A stretch of DNA of 64,000 nt. Source: Oscillospiraceae bacterium (GTDB lineage Bacteria; Bacillota; Clostridia; Oscillospirales; Ruminococcaceae). The notes beneath the pieces were generated by a model that made no database searches, was not told where the DNA came from, and saw only the letters and a list, made by a program, of their open reading frames with translations. Positions 8,684-17,629 of this stretch are shown here, piece by piece (within the stretch, counting starts at the first letter, position 1; the number at the start of each line of letters is the position of its first letter). The DNA is taken from assembly GCA_015067175.1 (NCBI GenBank), contig SVMX01000001.1, positions 186,001 to 250,000 on the forward strand. Reading direction: 5' to 3'. The position numbers and the translations under genes were made by a program.

Positions 8684-10690
8684 TTATTCTTTTTCAATCT
8701 CAAAGGAATATATCATTCCCTTGCTTTCAAGGTAAATATAGCGTGAATTCTTGTATATCACAGCAAAGGTTTCCGCTTCTTTATCGGAGACACATCTTAA
8801 ACTCTCGTCAACGAAATACCCCATACCATCTTCTATGACATAAGAGTAGCCATCACTGAAATATGTGGTGCAGTCGAAATAGCTTATCCTGCCTGTATCA
8901 ATATTGTAATAGCCATTGCCTTTGTCGTCGGTTATCAAAAGATATCTGTCACTGCCCGAAGCTTCAGCCTTTGTAAGACCGTCAAGCAACACATTGAGAG
9001 ATAGATCACAGACTGAATATGTATTTCCGTCATAAAGCAGAATAGTATCTTTATCTCTGTCAGCGTATTCTATTGAGACATATTTTCCTTCCGAAACAAC
9101 AAAAGTATCATTTGCTATATCATAAAGAACGTATTCAATATCCTCGCCTTGAAGTTCCATAAGCACGAAGCCCTCACAGCTTACAGAGGCGCTGTTTATC
9201 GTGTGATTGGAGAACTCCTCTTTTGCTCTGCCTACGCCGCTTAAGATCTTGTTTTCAGACTGATAGATAACGGTAGGAGCACCCTTTCTGTCAACCGCAA
9301 TAAGATACTCTCCGCTGATACGATCATTTTCACTGTCGTAAGTTCCGATAAAGGAATATTCTCCGTCCGTATAGCTGAAATATCTCGACTTTGGAAAAGA
9401 CCCCTTGGTCAGAACATCCTCAGGATAATAATCCCTTTCTTGGAACTCGAAAACGGCATTCATATTATCGTCCTCATAGCGGTAGTAATATGTGACAGGA
9501 TCTGTTTGTATATCTGCGTATACTTGAACAGATAGATCTTCAAGCTTGTCCACAGTGAATAGATTATATGAGCCGCCGTAGCCCTCACTCTGATATGACA
9601 GAATATAATACTGATCGTCTTCACCTATTACAAGAGCGTCGTTATTTGAGTTAAATCCTATAAATTCGGTTAAGGAAATTCCGTTGGAGATATCAATCTG
9701 TTCTCCGTCCTGTCCGGAGAATGCATAAGTGCCGTCCTCATTCTGTATGAGTGCGTTCACTCCCAACATAGCCGCAATATTTTCGTGATCTAAAATAGCC
9801 TCGTTGTTGGTTAGTACGAAAAGATCATCGGACAGGTTGTCTATCTCCTCAATAAGGTTGTCGATATCAACCTCCACTCTGCCGTTATCCACGATGGAAA
9901 CACCCATGCGATCGGTGTTATCCTGATTAAGGTAATGCACACCGACAGCTATTCCTGTACCTGCAACAGTGATTCCTATACACGCCGCGGCTATTTTAGC
10001 TGCTCCTGTATGCGTCACTGAGGAAGCACCACCTGCGGCAGTTGATAGACCTGCTGTTGGGTGAGCACCTTTTTTCAATGCGTGAAGCAATCCCGTAACG
10101 GCAGGTATGCCGTACAGTTTCGTGCCTTTCTTGGCAAGCGCTTCAAGCTCCTTTTTGATATGTTTTCTGGCATAGTTCAGGCGGCTCTTGACTGTATTCT
10201 GATTCGTTTCGGTAACCTGAGCGATACGCTCGATCGGCATCTCTTTATAATAAAAAAGCTTTACCGCCTGTTGCTGTACTTCGGGAAGTCCGTTTATGAT
10301 CTGAGCAATAATACGCTCTGTTTCTTTTTGCTCGACTATCTGCTCGGGCTGAGGATTATCAGCTTCCAAGGAAGCGGCGTTGATAAGCTGCTCCTCCTGC
10401 TCATCGCTCTCGAAAAGCTCGGGGCGTTTCTTTGAGAGGTGATTTTTGCTGAGATTTACCGCAATGACTTTCAGCCACTTCAGGAACGCCTTGTCGTCCT
10501 TTAACTTGGGCAGCTTTTTAAATGCATTTATGTAGGTATCCTGCACGATATCCTCTGCATCTGCTGGGTCTCCCACGATTTTGAGCGCAGTAAAGTAGAC
10601 CGACCTGTTGGTCAGCCTGTATATTTCATCAAAAGCAGCTATATCGCCGTTTTTTGCTTGTTTTACAGCTTCAATAAGCCCTGTGTTCAT
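8684..10690 (-). CDS. ECF-like sigma factor fused to a membrane anchor and extracytoplasmic domain
   Basis: 668 residues. Residues 1-190 form an ECF-type sigma factor: region 2 (EDIVQDTYINAFKKLPKLK, WLKVIAVNLSKNHL) and region 4 with a helix-turn-helix (LPEVQQQAVKLFYYKEMPIE, then RIAQVTETNQNTVKSRL). A single hydrophobic segment lies near residues 230-252 (AAACIGITVAGTGIAVGVHY). The remaining 410 residues carry no sigma motif but match the neighbouring lipoproteins, so they are predicted to be outside the cell. The reading frame is continuous, so this is one polypeptide. Such a layout would keep the sigma factor at the membrane until a signal or proteolysis frees it. No anti-sigma gene is adjacent; the fused tail may take that role. 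First gene of the operon. Confidence 0.9.
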   Translation of the reverse strand: MNTGLIEAVKQAKNGDIAAFDEIYRLTNRSVYFTALKIVGDPADAEDIVQDTYINAFKKLPKLKDDKAFLKWLKVIAVNLSKNHLSKKRPELFESDEQEEQLINAASLEADNPQPEQIVEQKETERIIAQIINGLPEVQQQAVKLFYYKEMPIERIAQVTETNQNTVKSRLNYARKHIKKELEALAKKGTKLYGIPAVTGLLHALKKGAHPTAGLSTAAGGASSVTHTGAAKIAAACIGITVAGTGIAVGVHYLNQDNTDRMGVSIVDNGRVEVDIDNLIEEIDNLSDDLFVLTNNEAILDHENIAAMLGVNALIQNEDGTYAFSGQDGEQIDISNGISLTEFIGFNSNNDALVIGEDDQYYILSYQSEGYGGSYNLFTVDKLEDLSVQVYADIQTDPVTYYYRYEDDNMNAVFEFQERDYYPEDVLTKGSFPKSRYFSYTDGEYSFIGTYDSENDRISGEYLIAVDRKGAPTVIYQSENKILSGVGRAKEEFSNHTINSASVSCEGFVLMELQGEDIEYVLYDIANDTFVVSEGKYVSIEYADRDKDTILLYDGNTYSVCDLSLNVLLDGLTKAEASGSDRYLLITDDKGNGYYNIDTGRISYFDCTTYFSDGYSYVIEDGMGYFVDESLRCVSDKEAETFAVIYKNSRYIYLESKGMIYSFEIEKE

Positions 10691-10732
10691 ATATGAAACC
10701 CTTTCGGAGAATTGTTTTCCGCAAACAACTAT

Positions 10733-10761
10733 ATTTTATATTAAAGCACGTTATAAGTCAA
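10733..10761 (-). promoter_or_regulatory. Promoter of the sigma/lipoprotein operon
   Basis: TTGACT (10756-10761 on minus), a 17-bp spacer and TAAAAT (10733-10738), 42 bp ahead of the start codon. It looks like a housekeeping promoter; no second, ECF-type promoter was recognised. Confidence 0.6.
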
Positions 10762-10976
10762 CACTTTATCATGATAGAACAGGTAAGTTTGGAGATTATT
10801 ACATTATTCGACATCTCTGCCGACGTATTCTTTGTGTAGAATAACGAACAAAATCAGCCTAAACAACACATTTAAACTGGCATTTACAACTATATGCGAA
10901 ATTGATAACGCTTTGTTTCCGTATTTTATGCATATAATATGAGTTAATATATAATTATAATGTTCGGAGGTGCAAT

Positions 10977-11300
10977 ATGGATTATAAGAATTATATACGT
11001 GATAGGATAACACAACTGCGTTTGCAGAAGAATGTTTCGGAATACTCGATGAGCCTCGATCTGGGTTTGAATAGGAGCTACATCCAGAGTATTTCGGCAG
11101 GAAAAGCATTGCCGTCGATGGACAGATTTCTGGACATCTGCGATTATTTTGAATTGACCCCGAAAGAGTTCTTCGATAACTCGTTTGATGACCCTAAATT
11201 GCTTGCTACCTTTGTTGAAGAAGCCAAAAAGCTTTCTGATGATGATCTGCTTGCACTGATTGCCATTATGAAGCGTATGCACGGCAGGAATGATGAATAA
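10977..11300 (+). CDS. XRE-family helix-turn-helix regulator
   Basis: 107 residues. The N-terminal Cro/CI-type helix-turn-helix spans about residues 8-65 (MSLDLGLNRSYIQSISAGKA, then PSMDRFLDICDYF), followed by the common FELTPKEFFD segment and a helical tail of about 40 residues (KKLSDDDLLALIAIMKRMH) that may dimerise. The start ATG has CGGAGG seven bases upstream. It is divergent from the sigma operon, with 286 bp between the starts, so it may regulate that operon or itself. No operator was identified with confidence. Confidence 0.88.
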   Translation: MDYKNYIRDRITQLRLQKNVSEYSMSLDLGLNRSYIQSISAGKALPSMDRFLDICDYFELTPKEFFDNSFDDPKLLATFVEEAKKLSDDDLLALIAIMKRMHGRNDE

Positions 11301-11321
11301 GAATTATCGTTACATTAAACA

Positions 11322-11358
11322 GGACAAGTCTGATTTGTCCGAGGTTTTAATTTTTACA
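11322..11358 (+). terminator. Terminator of the XRE gene
   Basis: GGACAA (11322-11327) pairs with TTGTCC (11335-11340), followed after four bases by TTTTAATTTTT. Short stem; moderate support. Confidence 0.5.
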
Positions 11359-11434
11359 AAAAAATATGAAAAAAGCAGCAGAATTTTTGATATACACCCC
11401 AAAAGTTAGACACTATTGGAGGTGCATATTTTTT

Positions 11435-11660
11435 ATGGGCAAAACAGGAAGAAAAAACAAAAGCTACTCGCCAGAATTTAAAATATCTGTTATAATGGAT
11501 ATGCGAGAACACAAATTAGGATACAATGAAACAATCCGCAAATATTGGGATGATGGACTGGTAGGAAATCATTTTAGGCAAATTAAATTGTGGGAACGCA
11601 TATTCTTAGAAGAAGGAGCCGAAGGTCTTATGAAAGAAAGACGAGGCAAATCATGTTCCG
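11435..11660 (+). pseudogene. Truncated IS3-family transposase OrfA
   Basis: About 75 codons match the helix-turn-helix OrfA of IS3/IS150-type elements: YSPEFKISVIMDMREHKLGY, then a WERIFLEEGAEGLMKERRGK segment typical of the end of the first half. The reading frame then runs into unrelated AT-rich sequence and a stop at 11813, and no OrfB follows. Just upstream, TACACCCCAAAAGTTAGACAC (from about 11394) resembles the terminal inverted repeat of such elements, and GGAGG at 11418 is its ribosome site. An insertion sequence that has lost most of its body. Confidence 0.75.
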
Positions 11661-12073
11661 CTAATATATTAATAATTTTTATTATACTACATTTTACCAT
11701 CATTTTAAACAAAATGAGAAATGTTCAGTTTATGAACATTTCTCGCACCACATTATTGCAATCTTCTCATTTTCCTAATACAATATACCGAAAAGCGAAA
11801 ATAAGAGTATTGTAAAATACAAGGGAATACCACAAGCAAGAGTCCGAATTTGTTACCATTTTTATTAAATTGTTCGATTTCTCCTTTTGGAAATAATCTA
11901 TCCAATACAATTTCGTTGCCAATCCCTATATTCAACGAGAAAAAACAAGTAAATTTATCACGGGAAATACAGAAAATGCGTAAACCCATACACAGAGCCT
12001 ATTCTCGAAACTTTATACATTGACGTAAAAATTACGTAAAAAATCCACAAAAACAAGCAATTCGGACATAAAG
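11661..12073 (+). other. AT-rich stretch without a gene
   Basis: About 410 bp between the IS remnant and the tRNA terminator. It holds a perfect palindrome (listed separately) and no reading frame with a ribosome site and coding character. A 78-codon minus-strand frame (11753-11989) has no recognisable start context. Confidence 0.5.
11716..11744. repeat. 29-bp perfect palindrome
   Basis: GAGAAATGTTCA (11716-11727) and TGAACATTTCTC (11733-11744) are perfect 12-bp arms around GTTTA. On the minus strand the palindrome is followed by ATTTTGTTTAAA, so it could terminate transcription from the right; it could equally be an operator. No linked gene decides this. Confidence 0.7.
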
Positions 12074-12109
12074 AAAAACCGCTCAACCCTAATGGTTAAG
12101 CGGTTTTTT
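12074..12109 (-). terminator. Terminator of the initiator tRNA gene
   Basis: AACCGCTTAACC pairs with GGTTGAGCGGTT on the minus strand with one mismatch and a 5-base loop, followed by TTTTT. It begins 2 bp after the CCA end of the tRNA. The plus strand also ends in six Ts, so it can work in both directions. Confidence 0.85.
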
Positions 12110-12110
12110 A

Positions 12111-12323
<213 letters not shown>

Positions 12324-12503
12324 AGAATTGCATCAACAGCAAAAAGCAGAGTATCTTCGGCTCTTGGCGTAAGCAGCAACAGCATAGCCGCTGCCCAAAA
12401 ACAATCAAAAATCACTGTTATCACCTCAAACTGCTATACAATTGCTATAAAAACTGCTATACATTCGCACCGAAAAACGTCTATAAAAATATCTATAACA
12501 GTA
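12324..12503. other. Gene-free stretch after integrase 1
   Basis: About 180 bp between the attachment repeat and the integrase stop codon. It contains ACTGCTATA and similar short repeats (12431, 12452) that could be arm-type integrase sites; this is a guess from position. No gene seen. Confidence 0.35.
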
Positions 12504-13670
12504 TCAACTGCCAGACCTGTAAATCTCGGACAGCTTATCCATACACTCGCGCTTGTGGCTTGGGAGAGCGTGTCCGTATTTGTTCAGCGTGGTGCTTGGC
12601 TGAGCATGACCCAGCAGCTTTGACAGCACATAGATATCTACGCCGCTTTCAAGGGCTCTTGTGGCAAATGTGTGCCGCAGCGTGTGGATATGCGCGTCCC
12701 CAATGCCAGCCCTTGAAGCAACGTTATGGAATATCGTTTCAAAATACCGTGGCTCTACATGACAGAAATTCCGTCCTGTGAAGATAAAATCTGTATCCTC
12801 GTGAGCAACACCAGCTCGTTCCTTTAGCTGCATCTGTCTTTCTTTGTACCTTACAAGCTCGTCATACAGCTTATCGAACAGTGGTATCTCCCTGTCGGAG
12901 CAGCTGGACTTCGTGCTGCCGATAAGTATCTCGGTCTTAGGCTTGCCCTCTGCTTCGTTAGCCACATGAAGCCTGTTGATAGCCCGTCGCACTGTTATTG
13001 TGCGCTTATCCTCGTCAAAATCACGCCACTGCAGCCCCAGAAGCTCGCCCTTTCGCAAGCCCGTATAGACATCGAGAATTATTCCAAAGCTCGCTTCGTG
13101 CGGGTAATGGCGAGCCTCAAACACCAGCGCGTCCTGCTCCTCCTGCGACAATACCCGTTCCTCGGTTTTGCGCAGCTTGGGGAGCTGCACGAACTCAATA
13201 AAGTTCTTGGTTATTAGATCGTTAATGACCGCTTGCTGCATAGCACTATGGAGCATATTCTTGATATTGCGCACCGACTTCTGCGACAGACCGCTTTCCT
13301 CCAGAAGCCGCACCAGATACTCCTGAAATACCCGCACCGACAGCTTTTTAAGCGGAACTCCACCTATATCAGGCTTCACACGAAGCCGAATGTTTGTCTC
13401 ATAATTGATATAGGTGGCGCGCTTAACCCGTGGCTTTGCATAGTATTTCAGCCAGTAATCCAGCCAATCACCCAACGACTGCTCGCGGCTGTCTAAATCC
13501 AGTCCCTGCTCAATAAAGGACAGCACCTCCTTCAGTTTCTGACGAGCCTCCTGCTGTGTTTTTCCGTAAACCGCCTTACGCTTACCCTGATAGGTGTACT
13601 GACCCGCCCATGTTCCGCTTTTAAGCTGAATGATAGAGCCTTCACCATTACTGCGCCTTTTTTGCGCCAT
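12504..13670 (-). CDS. Tyrosine recombinase (integrase 1)
   Basis: 388 residues, a full-length phage/transposon-type integrase. The N-terminus (about 1-60, GSIIQLKSGTWAGQYTYQGK) is an AP2-like arm-binding domain. A SAM-like core-binding domain follows (about 65-165), then the catalytic domain with Arg in TGLRKGELLGL, His329 and Arg332 (HTLRHT), His355 (LLGHA) and nucleophile Tyr365 (LNKYGHA). The start is the ATG at 13670, preceded by AAAGGAGG; an earlier in-frame ATG at 13688 overlaps that ribosome site. It is the gene nearest the attachment repeat, the usual place for the integrase that acts at a tRNA site, and has its own promoter at the end of the second recombinase gene. Confidence 0.95.
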   Translation of the reverse strand: MAQKRRSNGEGSIIQLKSGTWAGQYTYQGKRKAVYGKTQQEARQKLKEVLSFIEQGLDLDSREQSLGDWLDYWLKYYAKPRVKRATYINYETNIRLRVKPDIGGVPLKKLSVRVFQEYLVRLLEESGLSQKSVRNIKNMLHSAMQQAVINDLITKNFIEFVQLPKLRKTEERVLSQEEQDALVFEARHYPHEASFGIILDVYTGLRKGELLGLQWRDFDEDKRTITVRRAINRLHVANEAEGKPKTEILIGSTKSSCSDREIPLFDKLYDELVRYKERQMQLKERAGVAHEDTDFIFTGRNFCHVEPRYFETIFHNVASRAGIGDAHIHTLRHTFATRALESGVDIYVLSKLLGHAQPSTTLNKYGHALPSHKRECMDKLSEIYRSGS

Positions 13671-13699
13671 AATAAACCCTCCTTTCAAAAGGTGGGTTT

Positions 13700-13728
13700 A
13701 TTTTAACTCTGACACAGACATTTGTCAA
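13700..13728 (-). promoter_or_regulatory. Integrase 1 promoter with AGAGTTA motif
   Basis: TTGACA (13723-13728 on minus), a 17-bp spacer and TAAAAT (13700-13705). The last five spacer bases and the -10 start read AGAGTTA, as in the resolvase and amidoligase promoters of the same element. Confidence 0.7.
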
Positions 13729-13731
13729 GTA

Positions 13732-15015
13732 TCAATCGGAGCTTTTTACAATATATCTGCGGGTCATGCTCACGCTGGCATGACCCAGCTGCGCCTGTAC
13801 TGCTTTTATATCATGATTTATGTTATACTCAAGTGTTGCGTAGGTATTACGCAGCTCATGCACCTTAATACACTTCACACCAGCGTTATTTGCAGCCTTT
13901 TTAAGTATTGCTCTCACATAGTCAGGATCAAATACAGTACCTGAGGAATTGACAAAGCAATAATCGTTTTCTGCAGCTGCGTTACTATCCCGATACTGTC
14001 TTAATTTAGCCGAAAGCTCCTCTGGGATAGACACCCAACGGTATGAACTGCTTGTTTTCAGCGAGGAGCTGCACTCCACTATCGTCTTTGAAGCATCACC
14101 ACTCTCCTTGTAATCAGGATTTGAACGCCTTACTACCGCACGCTGGATATGTACCTTATTCTGTTCAAAATCGATATCGGAAAATCTCAATCCCAGAGCC
14201 TCGCCGCGCCTTACACCAGACCGCAGGATATATTCCAACAGCAGACCCTCGGACTCACCGACACAATACCCGCTTTCGATCAGCTTTCTGCGATCTTCCT
14301 CTGTATATACCTCAGGCTCTTTAACTCGCATACCACTGGCTACTAGCTCATCAATGGAAAGCTTTGGGAAAGTTACCCTCCGCATTTGCTCGTCCTCGGC
14401 AAATTCCTCCTTCGCTCTCTCGATAACCTGACTGCAGAATTGAAGTATATTCTTAACGGTCTTAGGTGCTAAAATACCCAGCAGCTCCTCCGCAAACGTA
14501 GTGAAATTTTTAGAAGTTAAGACATTGATAGGTGTCATACCGATGGAGTGAGTTTCGATATGATTGCTGATGAAACCCTTGCAGTCCTGTACTCGGTCAT
14601 AATTTACGGTGGCTCTGCCAGCCTTATGGCTTCTGATCTCACATCTCTTTTTCAGATACTTGTCCGTGTAAAGGCTACAGTAATCAGCGAAAGGCATATT
14701 GCCGCTTATAATACCCTCAAACGGACTATCCCCATTTATGAGCTTATCGAAATACGCTACTGCCTCCACGGGAGTAAGCTCGCCAGCCTCCAGCATATCA
14801 TAAAACCTATCGCGCATAACAATACGCTCTGCGAGATAATTCTGCGCCGCTGCCTCCGTAGCAAAGGTATTCACCAGAGCCTTAACACCCCAGACCGAAT
14901 ACTCGGCTTTATAGCCGCTGCCGTTACGGCTGATGCTGCCCTTGCTGCGGCGGCACTTCTTCTGACCACTGCAATATTTATTTATAAGCATATCGGACAT
15001 TTTAAAGGTAGGCAT
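13732..15015 (-). CDS. Tyrosine recombinase (integrase 2)
   Basis: 427 residues, diverged from integrase 1. Catalytic residues are Arg in SGVRRGEALGL, His386 and Arg389 (HELRNT, where the family usually has HxLRHT), His412 (QLGHAS) and Tyr421 (TRRYIVK) only six residues from the C-terminus. The His-to-Asn change lies beside, not at, the catalytic Arg, so activity is plausible. The start ATG overlaps the stop of the D12-like gene by one base (TAATG), so both are translated from one message. Two unrelated tyrosine recombinases in one small element suggest either separate integration and excision roles or a composite origin. Confidence 0.92.
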   Translation of the reverse strand: MPTFKMSDMLINKYCSGQKKCRRSKGSISRNGSGYKAEYSVWGVKALVNTFATEAAAQNYLAERIVMRDRFYDMLEAGELTPVEAVAYFDKLINGDSPFEGIISGNMPFADYCSLYTDKYLKKRCEIRSHKAGRATVNYDRVQDCKGFISNHIETHSIGMTPINVLTSKNFTTFAEELLGILAPKTVKNILQFCSQVIERAKEEFAEDEQMRRVTFPKLSIDELVASGMRVKEPEVYTEEDRRKLIESGYCVGESEGLLLEYILRSGVRRGEALGLRFSDIDFEQNKVHIQRAVVRRSNPDYKESGDASKTIVECSSSLKTSSSYRWVSIPEELSAKLRQYRDSNAAAENDYCFVNSSGTVFDPDYVRAILKKAANNAGVKCIKVHELRNTYATLEYNINHDIKAVQAQLGHASVSMTRRYIVKSSD

Positions 15016-16691
15016 TACTGTTCGCCTCCCTTCTCGGTGTCGGTAGCTTTACGGCTCTCAAAAAGCTCACGCCTCTGCTCATTTATATCAGCCTGATATA
15101 CCGTCTTACCATCAACAATTCTGGACTTACCCGTTCTCAAAACGAAAAAGTCCTTTTCGGTTATATCCTTGGTATAAACAATAGTCACATAGGAGTTAGT
15201 ACCGAAAGAGCTTCTGTACTCAAAGCCATAATCTAAACCAGCACAGTAACAAGCGTTCTCAAATTCGGTCTCAAATGAATGAGTAATAAACGCCTTGCAC
15301 TCTGATGTGGCAATAAGGCTAACCAGCTTCTCAGCCTCCTTGATACCGAAAGGCTTTAAAAAGCGTGTCGCAGTAGCCTCATCAACATAAGTTGTATCTG
15401 CACCGCCCCAAATCAGAACATAAGGCGAATCGCAGTCAATAATAACATACCTATTATTGATATGAGCAATAAGGAACTTACAACAGTCATTACACGAGAT
15501 CTCTGCCTTCTGCAATACCAAGCTTGCAGAAAGCATCTTCGGAAACTTGCCATCAAGCTTAGGATACAAACAATCCTTTGCAACACCCGAGCCAAAATTG
15601 CCGCAGAACGAAAGCTGAAACCACCAGAACAGACTTGCTGCCGCTTCAACACGGCACTTAACAGACTTCGCATTCGCAATTGTGCTGTCATGCGTCATCT
15701 TTGCTCTAAGCCCCAGAAGATCCTTTGCTTCACGCAGCTTATTAAAGCTGTCATCGGCATCGATATTGCATATCGCATCGATCATCAGAAGTGGGTAGTC
15801 CTTCATACAACTTAAAAAGTTTGCGATTTTAGGATCGGCATCGTTTAAATACAGCTTTTTAAAATGCTTATGAGCCATAAGCGGAACGGTGCAGGTTCTG
15901 GCACAGCAGCACACATATACTGGATCGCCGTTGTCGTCGAATACCAGCTTTGAGAAATCAACAAATCTGGAGAAGGTCTTCTTTGAGCCAGCCGAAGCAA
16001 TACATAAGTAAGGCTCGCAGCCCCGAAAGCAATATAACACAACATCATTAATAAGACTCCACACCATCTGAGTTACATCGGTGCATTCGCCGTAAAGAAT
16101 TCTCAACTGCTTGTCATAATAATCTGTATAGCCGCCGAAGTAATCCGCTGCACCGTCATGTATTAAAACCTCCATAGGCATACTCGGCATAGCATTCTTT
16201 ACATACCTGAAAGCGTGCACCTTATATCCCTTGTTTTTATGTGCATCAAGAATAAGGTCAAGACAAGCCCGTAAAAATACCGACTTCTTCACATTCATGA
16301 TATTGTCAAGAACAATCTTTGCCTGTACGTCCTTAATTTCTTTATGCGCCTGTTCGCATTGACTTACTTCCTTCAAATGTCTGAGCATGAAAAAAATGCT
16401 TTTCGTAGAGCTAAGAAACTGCTTGTTTTCAACAGTAGCAATATCTTTAATCTCCTTAACGTGTTCAATACCCTTGCTTTTACGCATCATATAGCTTAAG
16501 CATAGCATGGCGAGAATGTAAGACCACTTCCCGATACTGCACCTGAGCCTACGGGGATTGCTCACGCTCACAATTTTGGGATTTGCTCCTGCGCTGTCTG
16601 AGACAATAGGGTTGTCCGCATTTGCTGATGTCATGGGTGCGGCAGCATCAACAATGATATCTGCCTGAATTTCAGTATTAGTTGGGTACAT
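15015..16691 (-). CDS. D12-class DNA adenine methyltransferase-like protein (atypical)
   Basis: 558 residues. The second half has the layout of D12/Dam-type N6-adenine methyltransferases: a possible AdoMet-binding region (SAGSKKTFSRFVDFSKLVF), KLYLNDADPKIANFL matching the conserved yiNDiNpeLin segment, a leucine/valine run leading to VIIDCDSPY, and a C-terminal strand region. The catalytic DPPY motif reads DSPY (421-424). The N-terminal 150 residues are unlike the family and rich in Lys and Met. Cysteines are unusually frequent. It may be an active methyltransferase, a non-catalytic DNA-binding relative, or an element-specific partner of the recombinase it overlaps. The ATG at 16691 has GAAAGGGG twelve bases upstream; ATG 16712 is in frame but lacks a ribosome site. 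Confidence 0.6.
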   Translation of the reverse strand: MYPTNTEIQADIIVDAAAPMTSANADNPIVSDSAGANPKIVSVSNPRRLRCSIGKWSYILAMLCLSYMMRKSKGIEHVKEIKDIATVENKQFLSSTKSIFFMLRHLKEVSQCEQAHKEIKDVQAKIVLDNIMNVKKSVFLRACLDLILDAHKNKGYKVHAFRYVKNAMPSMPMEVLIHDGAADYFGGYTDYYDKQLRILYGECTDVTQMVWSLINDVVLYCFRGCEPYLCIASAGSKKTFSRFVDFSKLVFDDNGDPVYVCCCARTCTVPLMAHKHFKKLYLNDADPKIANFLSCMKDYPLLMIDAICNIDADDSFNKLREAKDLLGLRAKMTHDSTIANAKSVKCRVEAAASLFWWFQLSFCGNFGSGVAKDCLYPKLDGKFPKMLSASLVLQKAEISCNDCCKFLIAHINNRYVIIDCDSPYVLIWGGADTTYVDEATATRFLKPFGIKEAEKLVSLIATSECKAFITHSFETEFENACYCAGLDYGFEYRSSFGTNSYVTIVYTKDITEKDFFVLRTGKSRIVDGKTVYQADINEQRRELFESRKATDTEKGGEQ

Positions 16692-16712
16692 AATAAAATT
16701 GACCCCTTTCAT

Positions 16713-17629
16713 AGTGATATTCAGAGGGCATTGTTATCCGCTCTGTACCACTGGTACTGAAACTTCCAATAGAAACCCATCTCAGCATAGGCACTTCACA
16801 AGTCAAGGAAACTCGCTTCGGTTAGCGCCATATCCCGCAGATCGATAATATACAATAGCATATTCGATAGATATTTCTCAGAGATGAACCTGTTTATCTT
16901 CCGATGAGCCGTCATTACTTCATCTCAGACCATCAATGCGCAAGCACATAAAATAAAGCACATCGAAAACCGTAGGTTAAGCATATCGAAATACCAAGTT
17001 TGACATACTAACCTTTATCCGAGAATACCACTTTGCTGGTGGTATATCACTGGGGAATCGCCTTATAATTTCCAGTAAATTCCCGCAAACCTCCGACAAT
17101 CGACATAAATTCCTTGATAGATAGCTGAATTAATTAGCTTGCCAAATACCGAATTTGACATACTAACTTTCAATTGAGAATACCACTTTGCTGGTGGTAT
17201 ATCTCTGGAAAATTGCCTTATAATTTCCAGTAAATTCCCGCACACCTCCAGCAATCGACATAAATTCCTTGATAGATAGCAGTGAAAATTATCTTGTATA
17301 ATATCGACTTTGTGACAATATCATCACTCGAAAATACCACTTTGTTGCTGTAAAATAATTACATAATTCAACATATATCCTCCCCCCGAATTTCTACCCG
17401 AAAGCTAACCAACCCCATCGCACCACAAACGCCGTAAGCCCCCTTAATCGCGCCGTGTGCGCCCATAACAGCGAGGTAGGGAAACAACCCGCGCAAACAC
17501 AAAAAGCCGCCCCACGGCGAACGTGAAGCGGCTGTGAAGAAGCGGCGAAAAGGGCAAAAAAAGAGGGCGCAAAATCGCCCAGCAACTGCACCGCAATACC
17601 CTTGTATGGGCGCAGGAATATAAAATATT
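16713..17629. other. Long non-coding stretch with repeats
   Basis: About 920 bp without a credible gene. It contains a 13-bp palindrome GTACCACTGGTAC at 16745-16757, two 127-bp direct repeats (listed separately), a decayed third copy near 17309-17350, and a GC-rich segment (17397-17580) related to one at 21990-22200. The 63- and 65-codon minus frames here follow the repeats and lack ribosome sites. A leader, a binding-site array or an origin is possible. Confidence 0.5.
16999..17280. repeat. Two 127-bp direct repeats, 155-bp period
   Basis: 16999-17125 and 17154-17280 match closely from TTTGACATACTAAC to CGACATAAATTCCTTGATAG and ATAGC. Each carries a hairpin ATACCAC-TTTGCTG-GTGGTAT and a TAATTTCCAGTAAATTCCCG block. 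A third, degraded copy retains ATACCACTTTG at about 17334. Confidence 0.85.

Noticed and set aside
11753-11989. 78-codon minus-strand frame left of the tRNA gene
   Set aside because: No ribosome site, no family pattern, and AT-rich composition of the kind that gives chance frames.
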